Of a stretch of 64,000 nucleotides of DNA, positions 31,609-40,200 are shown in pieces. Below the pieces are notes generated by a model, which had not been told where the DNA came from, ran no database searches, and was given only the letters and a program-made list of their open reading frames with translations. Each line of letters opens with the position of its first letter. The first letter of the stretch is position 1. The stretch covers positions 186,001-250,000 of the forward strand of contig UWYS01000007.1 of NCBI GenBank assembly GCA_900291925.1, in the 5' to 3' direction. This DNA is from Thecaphora thlaspeos (lineage: Eukaryota > Basidiomycota > Ustilaginomycetes > Urocystidales > Glomosporiaceae). The translations under genes and the position numbers were made by a program.

Positions 31609-33363
31609 TTACATTCGGTAGACGCCATCGCCGCGATGGTTTCCGTCCCAGGCGGGATGATCCTGACCCCTCTGCCTGCTTCTCCACCTTCCGGCATTGG
31701 CGACGCTGAGGCCTAGGGACAGCACGTTCCTAGTATCCTGCGGTCGGATGATACCGTCATCCCACAACCGGGCCGAGGCGTACTCTGGTTCGCTCTGCTT
31801 TTCGATCTTCTCCCTTAGACCTTGCTGTTTGCTCTTATCGCTGCTGACGGTCGTCATGACTTGGCTCAGCTGTTCGCCGCCCATGATTCCGACCCTGGCG
31901 TTGGGCCACACCCATAGGAAACGAGGACTGTAGGCTCGTCCGCACATGCCGTAGTTGCCAGCTCCAAAGGATCCGCCAACGATGACCGTCAGCTTGGGGA
32001 CGTCGGCGCAAGCGACGGCTCGGACCATCTTGGCACCGTCCTTTGCAATGCCGCTCCGCTCAGCCTTGGTCCCCACCATGTAGCCCGTGACGTTGACGAG
32101 GAAGACGAGCGGGATCTGTCGTTGGTTGCACAGCTGGATGAACGACGTCGCCTTCTTGGCGCTCTCGCCAAACAGGATGCCGTTGTTGCCGATGATGCCC
32201 ACCTCCTGCCCTGCGATGCGCGCCCAGCCCGTCACGAGCGTCTTGCCGTAGAGCTTCTTGAACTCGTGGAAGCGCGAGCCATCGACGAGGCGAGAGATGA
32301 CGTCGCGCATCTCGAACGGCTTGCGTAGGTTCGAGGGGACGATGCCGTGCAGCTCAGCGGCATCGTAGAGCGGAGCCTCGATCGCGTGGTCGACCGTGGA
32401 AGGACTGCGACCGCACAGGCCCAGGTTCGCCACCGCCTCGCGCGCCAGGACGATGGCATGCGCATCGTCGACGGCCAGGTGGTCGGTGACGCCCGACTCG
32501 GTCGAGTGCATCTCGCCACCGCCGAGCGTCTCGTCATCGACCACCTCGCCCAGAGCCGCTTTGACCAGCGGCGGTCCCGCCAAAAAGATGGTGCCCTGGT
32601 TGCGCACAATAATCGTCTCGTCAGCCATGGCGGGAATGTAGGCGCCGCCGGCGACGCTGATGCCGTGGACCACCGAAATCTGCGGGATCCCCAGCGCCGA
32701 CATCTGCGCCATGTTGTAAAAGATTCGCCCAAAGTGGCTCTCGTCGGGGAAGACGTCGGCCTGGTGCGGAAGCGCGGCGCCGCCGCTCTCGTTGAGGTAG
32801 ACGCAGGGGAGACGGTTCTCTTTGGCGATGGCTTGGGCGCGCAGGTGCTTCTTGACGCTGAGCGGGTAGTAGCTGCCGCCCTTGACGGTGGGGTCGTTGG
32901 CGACCACCATGCACTGTGTTCCCGAGACATTGCCGATCCCCGCAATGATCCCGGCCGCCGGGACGTCGTCGCTTCCATACACCTCGTGCGCGGCCAAGGA
33001 CGAGATTTCGAGGAAAGGCGATCCATGGTCGAGCAGCGCTGCGACGCGGTCGCGCGCCAGCATCTTTCCGCGAGAGATGTGACGGGCACGCGCCTTCTCC
33101 GAGCCGCCGAGCGAGATCTTGGCGTGCTTGGCGTCGAGTTCGGCGACGAGAGAGTCCATGCTCGCCTTGTTGACGGCGAAGTCGTCCGAGCCTGTGTCGA
33201 CGTTGTTGGGCAGCACCGACGAGAGGTGTTGCGGGACAGAGTGTGAGAGCGCGGTGAAGGTGCGCAGCGGGCCCGCCGTCCTTCTCGTCGAGGAAGAGGC
33301 GGAAGCACCGCCGACCGACGAGTGGACTGCCAGGCGGCATAGGCTGGAAGTTCGCGCGATCAT
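31609..33363 (-). CDS. MCCB: 3-methylcrotonyl-CoA carboxylase beta (carboxyltransferase) subunit
   Basis: Intronless, 584 aa from ATG 33363 ([10 protein letters not shown]), with a mitochondrial presequence. Carboxyltransferase signatures are clear: [40 protein letters not shown] followed by [73 protein letters not shown] and [20 protein letters not shown]. These match MCC beta rather than propionyl-CoA carboxylase. With a biotinylated alpha subunit, not present here, it carboxylates 3-methylcrotonyl-CoA in leucine degradation. The tail ends DGVYRM, close to the usual (F)GVFRM end, so the gene is complete. The frame upstream of 33363 has no ATG. Confidence 0.95.
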   Translation of the reverse strand: MIARTSSLCRLAVHSSVGGASASSSTRRTAGPLRTFTALSHSVPQHLSSVLPNNVDTGSDDFAVNKASMDSLVAELDAKHAKISLGGSEKARARHISRGKMLARDRVAALLDHGSPFLEISSLAAHEVYGSDDVPAAGIIAGIGNVSGTQCMVVANDPTVKGGSYYPLSVKKHLRAQAIAKENRLPCVYLNESGGAALPHQADVFPDESHFGRIFYNMAQMSALGIPQISVVHGISVAGGAYIPAMADETIIVRNQGTIFLAGPPLVKAALGEVVDDETLGGGEMHSTESGVTDHLAVDDAHAIVLAREAVANLGLCGRSPSTVDHAIEAPLYDAAELHGIVPSNLRKPFEMRDVISRLVDGSRFHEFKKLYGKTLVTGWARIAGQEVGIIGNNGILFGESAKKATSFIQLCNQRQIPLVFLVNVTGYMVGTKAERSGIAKDGAKMVRAVACADVPKLTVIVGGSFGAGNYGMCGRAYSPRFLWVWPNARVGIMGGEQLSQVMTTVSSDKSKQQGLREKIEKQSEPEYASARLWDDGIIRPQDTRNVLSLGLSVANAGRWRSRQRGQDHPAWDGNHRGDGVYRM

Positions 33364-34097
33364 GATGAAGGAAGACCGTCCGTCTGTCCGTCTGCCTGTT
33401 TGCTTGTGGTCGAATCGAGCGTAAGCCACGCGGAGATGTTGAGGGCACCGCTTGGCGTCCTAGTGATTGGAGAGAAGTGAGGGAGGGAGAGGAATGCTGG
33501 AGCGACGAGCCGGGAAGAAGCGTGGCAGTGACGTTGCAAGAAGGAGAGGAGGGTGGACGAGGAGGCTTAGGGGGAGGCTTTTTAGAGCCTGGGCAGAAGA
33601 AGACGATGGGTTAGCCGGTCGAGGCGGGGTACGGTGACGAAGGGGGCCGGGAAAGATGAGGATGGAGAGCAGCGCGGGGGAGGGGGCGTGCGTTCGTCCG
33701 TCGATCGGGCGGGCGGTCGGTCGGACCGGCTTCTTGCCATCGCCCGTCGAGCCGTCAAAAGCGAACGACGCGCCCTGCTTTCCCCGCATTTTTTGGCGCC
33801 TTGCCGGTCGTCCCGTTGCGGATCTTTGTCGCCCGAGAGGAGAGAGGCGCGTCTGGAGCTCCAAGGGTCCACCAACGGCAGCCGGCTGGTCGGCAGACGC
33901 GAGGACGAAGCCGTCGCGTCCCCTCCGTCGTTGCTGCGAGGGAGGCCGACACCAAACAACACGACGACAGAAGAGCATACAGAGCGTCGGCGGCTGCGAC
34001 TCGTCGACGGGGCTCTCCTACCCACTTCTTTCCACGACGATCACCAGGTTCCTGTCGACGCCCTCCGCCACCTCGCTACCCTCCTTCCGCTGGTACG

Positions 34098-34310
34098 ATG
34101 CGGCGCAGCGTGATCCTCGGGGCGGCGGCGGGCCTTCGGAGATGGAATTGCCCAAAGAATCATGGGAGGAACAACCTCGTGCTGCCCGCCATCACACGGC
34201 CTGCTCGCCGTCTTACCGCTTCTCAGCAGCAGCAGGTGTGGCATACCATCGCCGCCTCTCGGCGTTGCCTGGATGTGCGCTGGCTCCGGTCGTCGACCTT
34301 TGCTGTGTAG
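34098..34310 (+). CDS. Possible small basic protein with mitochondrial-like N-terminus
   Basis: A 70-aa ATG-started ORF opening MRRSVILGAAAGLRRW, basic and amphipathic, without acidic residues at the N-terminus. No recognised family. The rest is low in conserved features and the frame may be fortuitous in this GC-rich stretch. Could also be the first exon of a gene I cannot follow. Confidence 0.15.
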   Translation: MRRSVILGAAAGLRRWNCPKNHGRNNLVLPAITRPARRLTASQQQQVWHTIAASRRCLDVRWLRSSTFAV

Positions 34311-35523
34311 GCAAACATCAACGTAGTTCAGTCATCGTTGTCGTCTTGGCTGTCTCCTTGGCTTGGAGAGCGAGCAAGGCGAGGCGTCGTTCGCTTTGTT
34401 CCTCGTCTTTTAGGGCTCCGCTCGGAACTACTTTCCGATTCCATGTATCGCGAGCTGTTGCTCTTCGGGATGGTTCTTTTCCATGTTACGGTCCGGGAAG
34501 GAGGAAACTGGACAGCGAGACATCATCCCTCGACCGCTCGCGGTTAAGGTCACGAATCGTGAAAGGGGAGATGCCGTGGCTTGAGCGCTGGTCCGAAACC
34601 GCAACGACGTCGTCTCCTGTCTGCTCGGGACCAGGGTGCAACACCGAATCTCCGGCAGCAGCCCAGCTCGTCAGTGTCCGAAGCCTCGAGGCTGTCTCGA
34701 GACGTCGATCCTTTGGGAGGTCGTTGAAGCCGCCCGTCATGGCCACCGAGCAGGCCTACTGTAAAAGGAAGTGTAAATGGCCGTAGACGGCGGCTCCGGG
34801 GGCAAACGCGAGCGAGAAACAGGGAAACAACACAACCACGAACATACAGAGCCTCCCCTCTTTGACAGAGGCAAAGCTCGCTGCTTCTCGAGACACTCAC
34901 CACGTTCGTGCCGCAAGAGAAGCCAAGCATCAAAAGAGGCGGCCGAACGACAGGAAGTCTCTGGTAGGTCGGCCGCGTAGCATGAAGGAGCCCAACTACG
35001 ACCAACGGCTATGCCAGGGTGTCGGTCTGCGCTGTACCCAAGCGTGCAGAGTGGTGCCCGACCGTCCCTTATCGCTGCCTGACTGCTTGCCTGCTGCCGC
35101 TGGCAAAGCGCCGTCCATTACTTACAGCGCCGCCTACTTTTACACTTAGTTACCCTACCTAAACAAGCCAGGTCTTGGACGAAATGGTTTCCCTGGCTCG
35201 CCATCTGCCTGTCTGCTTGTTCCCGCCCTGTGGTTCCGCAAACTCGAAGAGCCGGACCATGGAATGAAAGAATGCTTGACGCTCGGTCACGTGCGCAGGG
35301 TGCGCCAGCTCGTCGGCGAGGCAATCACAGGAGCGTCACAGTGTGATGCCGCCGCCGGGGAAGAGTCGGCGGCATCGAAGCGGAGCCGTGATGGGTGGGA
35401 TGGATGGTGCTACACAGAGGAGTGAGGGACGAACCGAGGCCGCGTCGCATCGACCACGGCCGTCCTCGTTCGGGCCGCTTCCGATGGATGGCGGTAAGTA
35501 TCGTCTCGATCGACGTGCGTTGC

Positions 35524-35558
35524 GCTGCGTGCTGCGTGCTGCGTGCTGCGTGCTGCGT
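35524..35558. repeat. GCTGCGT heptamer, five perfect copies
   Basis: Five consecutive identical 7-nt units, flanked by partial copies, in the gene-poor stretch. Confidence 0.9.
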
Positions 35559-36637
35559 TCGCTGCTTTCACGCGGCTGCCGAGCGGCGAGCGGAGTGCGC
35601 AGCAGAGGATGAAGCCCCCTCCGTATATTCGAACGAAGACCTCTTGCTGCGCAAGAATGTCCCGAGTGGACACGCATTCGTTCGCTCTGCTGCCTGGAGC
35701 TACGGTAGCGCCTCTTTGCTTGGCTTCTTCTGCAAAGGGGCGAGCATGTGTACTGTAACTAGTCAAGTGTTTTTGGCCTCGCCCTGGGCGGTGTTCTGTG
35801 CGGCGGGCGTGTTGGTTCTCTCTGGTCGGCGTTGGTTTCAGGCTGCGCGGGTCTTCCGTCCTTGCGCCGCCTGCCTGCTTCATCGTGAAATCAGAGAGGC
35901 GAGGAAGAGCGCGCCCAAGATCCGCCCAACACGGACCCTCCCGATGGCGTGGCTTGGCTTGACATGCTTTTACCTTACCTCCTGACCTCCTGAAAGCGCC
36001 GTCCCATCGTCTGCCTCTCCCCCTCCCCTGAGCCCTCCCATACCATCCATCACAGGCCCATCGCCCTCTCACCATCTTATGTTTCATAAAGTCACAACTT
36101 AAACACCTTGTCACAGACAAAAGCACGCGCGTCCGAAGCCGCCGCGCACGAGAGCAGTCCCTGCTCCTGTCCAGCCCCTACCGCCAAGCCGCTCAGCCTA
36201 GCCTGCCATCTGCACACATCCGACGACCTTTGTCACGACAACAACAACGCACGTACACGCACTCACCATCGAACGTCAGTCACCAGACCGGCCCCGCTCT
36301 CGCCCCCAGGCCGATCTGTCTGCCACCTTCAACGCCGTGGCTGACGGGATTGTTCGCCCCTTTGCCGGCCGATCCGCCGCGTCCCCACCACCGTCCTCGC
36401 CCATCCGCCACAGTCATCCCGCATCTTCACTGCCTTCCCGCCTCGGACCCTCCTGTAGCGCTCCTGCAGCTGCCACCATTGACCCTCGACGCCAGCGAGC
36501 AGGCCAGCCGAGCACATTCTTTCCCAACACCCTCGCCATCCGGCCGAACGAGCACAGGATCGCTCGGACTCCCCTCAGCCACCAGAGTCGACTCATTCGA
36601 CGGTCCGCATTGCCTCAACTTGACCCTGTGCTCGGCG

Positions 36638-36644
36638 TATATAA
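36638..36644 (+). promoter_or_regulatory. TATA-like element (TATATAA)
   Basis: TATATAA in otherwise GC-rich sequence, about 640 nt upstream of the 37283 start codon, followed by pyrimidine-rich sequence. It would imply a long leader, possibly with an intron. Tentative. Confidence 0.25.
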
Positions 36645-37282
36645 CTACGTCGACTTCGTTGTCATCGCATACCGACGCGCGAGCTAATTCTACAGGTGCT
36701 ACCCACCCTGCTGCCCGCTCCCATAGACCGTCGGCCCACCACCGGGTCTTGCTAGCATCACTACCTACACCGCTGTCGCCTTCCATTGCGCGCGCTCGTC
36801 CATCCTTTTCCTCCTCCTCCAGCTCGTCGAGCGCACGGGTCGCGCCCACGGCCCATCCAACAGCACTGTCGTCCTACCACAACAGCCCCAGAGGATCGAC
36901 GCATTACGCTCCACGCTCGTACCTCCGCGCCGAAACCTGCCGCCCTCTCAGCACATGACAACGGCATCACTACGGCTACTTGAGGATTCTAGGTGCGTGA
37001 CGGTCTCCACCTCTCCCTCGATGTGGCTTCGCCGCCCCTGAAATCTCATATACTCTGCCGCTCCATCTCCCTCATCCCTTGCCTTTCCTTTGCCCCCTCA
37101 CAGCCTTGGCTTCACGACCCCAACACGCGCACCTCACGCAAGACGCTACAACTGCCCCCGTCTCATCGAATTCCACAGTTCGTGCCGACTATTTACCGCT
37201 TGATGCCAACGTAAAGCTACGCCCGAGCTCCATCTTCTCTTCTCCTTCTCGCCATTGCGATCGCAGCAAAAGGTCAACAATC

Positions 37283-40200
37283 ATGGTTCCCGGCTATCCA
37301 GGACTGAATTCCAGGCCAAGACCGCCAGCCAACAGGCGGCCCAGCTCCCAGCTGCGCCGCACATTCTCCACGTCCACCCAAGAGGCAAGCGAAAACGCCG
37401 AGACACAGAGGCCAGACCAGCAGCCCTTGCTGCTCCTCGGCGAGGGAGATGGTCGCGGCAAGGGCGGGCCCAGCTCCGCGTCGCATCTGGCGCCCCCCAC
37501 GGCCACGGCATCGGAGTATTCCTCGTCGTCACACGGTCGCGGCGGTCTCGTCCTTGACCGAGATCTCGACCTTGATCTGCCCGACGACCTCACCGTCGCG
37601 CTGGAGCGCAACCTGCAGCGCTGGCCGAAGGGCTGTGGCAGGATGGCTTCGGCTTCTCGCCCGTCGACGACAGCAGCAAGCGCAAGTGCGGGTGCCTCTG
37701 ATCAGGCAAGAACTGTCTCTTACGGCAGCCTGGGACGGACCAACGTCGCCAAAGTAGGGCACGAAGGCAGTGTCGGCGGCGTTCCCGAAGGGACTCGCGC
37801 CGCACATCTCCAGAACAGCGCGGGTGGGCGGCCGAGACCGAGCATGCACTACGTGTTCTCCACGCCCGAGCGCCAGAGGCGAGCGGCCAAGAGCGAGCGC
37901 GCGACCCAGAACACGCCGGATCCCACCTCGCCGCCGCTGGAAATCCCTGTCGTGCCGACAGCCTCTTTAGCGTCGACGACCGAGCAAGGGGCTGCCGCAG
38001 CCATCGCAGGATCCGAGAGCGCCAACGACGGTGTTGCAGCAACAACAGGCAACGCCCACGACCGCAACGAGAACGGCGACGACGGCAGCGACACGCACAG
38101 CCTCGTTTCCGACGCCTCGTCGTTCGACCAGGAGTGGGTCGGCGGCCTGGGGCGAGACGAGCTCGAGGCCCTGCTAATGCAGGCCAACCGTGTCATCAAG
38201 GAGCGCGAGAAGGACCTCGTCATGGCCGCGGCGATCGGCAAGGCGCTGCTCGAGAAGAATATCAGCCTGCGCCAGAAGCACACCGGCATCGCATCGCGCC
38301 TCGCCTCGAGCACCAGCATCTTTGATATGGCGCGAGCCGAGGCAGGCTTCGCCATCGACGGCGCGCCCAGCTCAGATCAAAGGCAGCCGTGCTCGCCACC
38401 TACGACCGACACTGACCTCACAACAACGCCAGCGGCCGGCGAGATAGCCACGCCGGCCACGTCGACCATCGACGACGAAAAGACACCGATGGCCGCAGGC
38501 ACCGCGCTCAGCAGGAGCGGGACAGTCGACTACTTTGGCCACGCTACCCTCATGACGCTCCACCGTACCGTGGCCAGCGGAGCGAAGCAGCCGTTAAGTC
38601 CGATGCTGGCCGCTCCGCAGCACACAACAGCCGATGGCGGCACGGGATCCGGTCAGCTGCAGTCGACGATGTCGCGACCGAGCAGCCTTGAGGCAGAGCT
38701 GTCGAAGCCGCAGCTGCAGACGACGCCGACTCTGACGTCTTCCGGCGGCGGGAACCCGTGGATTCCCAGCGAGGCTGGCCTCATCCACTCGCAGCCACCG
38801 TCGCCAACTGGCTCAATCGGTCTTTCCGCCTCCTTCCGAGGCTTCGGGGCCTTCGACGCTATCGACGGCCCGGACACCCGCCAACAGCACCGATCGGGCC
38901 GTGGCCGTCCGATGCTGAGTCAGATGCAGGCGACCGAAGCGCAGCGCCAGCTCGCCCAACTAAGCCAGCAGAACGAAGCGCTGTTGCAGCAGCTCTCAGA
39001 GCTCCAGGAAGAGGCGGAGAGGGCGAAACGCGAAGGCAGCAAGAAACTTGGCCGGCTGGACAAGGAGATCGGCGGCCTCAAGACCGAGCTTGAGGCCGCC
39101 ACGCGCCGCAACATTGAGCTCGAGCAGAGCAAGCTGCATGCTCGCATCGATGCCGACAGCGTCGACGTCGTCGGGCTGTCGCAGAAGAAGAAGGCATGGA
39201 CCAAGGGCAAAGGCGCGGGGCCGATCTCGCCGTTGCTCCACGGTACGATGAACCTAGGACTGCAAGCCTCGCTGACGCCGGTGCGCAACAGCTACCTCAG
39301 CGCTGAGGACATCGACCTCGCCGGCGGCAGGTCTGGTGCACCAAAGCAGCGTCTCTCGGCGTCCCAGTCCAGCACCCACACCGACGCCTCCAGTGCCATC
39401 GACGACGAGGCTGCCTGCATCCCGATCTCGGCTTCGGACCTCGAGGAGATGCTCGGCTATCGTCCCGGAAATTCGGAGGGCGAGCAGGAGTTGGTGGCGC
39501 GGCTGCTGGCCAAGATCCAGGAGCTCCGCGAGACCAACCGCGTCATGGCCGAGGCGGGAACGGAGATGGACAGCAAGCTCGGCCGCGCCATGGAGGAGGG
39601 CGAGAGGCTCAAGGACGCCTACGACGCTGTCGAGAGCTCGAGCGTCGTCCCCGAAGACTGGACCTGCGGCGGCGACCACGATTTCCGTCGGGACGGCACG
39701 GCTTCACCCGTAGGACAGCTGAGGCCAGGAGAAGCGGCAGGCGGATCTGAATCAACCTCGCTTCGTGGCGGCGGCAGTGGCCCGATGACGCCCTCTGGCT
39801 CTCACAGCAACCTGGATCTCCTCGACCTGCCGCCGGCCTCTCTTGGATCCCTCAGTCCGTCACTCACGCGGAGGCGGAGGGCACCCGGCAACCGCTACAC
39901 GATCGAGACTCGCAAGACAATCCGAGCCGCGCTCCGTCGCGAACGCCAGCAGTTAATGATATCTGACGGGGGCGGCGGCACGGAGACCGCTTTCGGGGCC
40001 CAAGCAGGCGGGGCAAGCGGCATGTCACGGTCAGGTCCAGAGGACTCGCTGGGCAGCTACTCGCTTGACCTGAGCCAGAGTAGCAGCGCGGCCTCTTCGC
40101 CTAACTCGCGCAGGATCATCAGGAAGGTGTCGGGCACATCGATCGGCGTAGGCGCCGCCGCCAGGCCCCGCATTCGCATTACGCCGTCGATAGAGGACCT

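Larger units (their letters stand above)
33364..37282. other. Long gene-poor stretch (3.9 kb)
   Basis: No gene I can identify. ORFs of up to 376 aa exist on both strands but have Arg/Ser/Pro-rich, shadow-like composition typical of high-GC DNA. Near the right end it should contain the promoter and long leader of the 37283 gene. Only the small ORF at 34098, a 7-mer array at 35524 and a TATA-like site at 36638 stand out. Confidence 0.5.

Noticed and set aside
32232..33308. 358-aa ORF in another frame of the MCC beta gene
   Set aside because: Arg/Ser-rich shadow of a strongly conserved coding sequence on the same strand.
33656..34786. 376-aa plus-strand ORF in the gene-poor stretch
   Set aside because: Composition is Arg/Ser/Pro/Cys-rich without domain pattern, as expected for random high-GC sequence.
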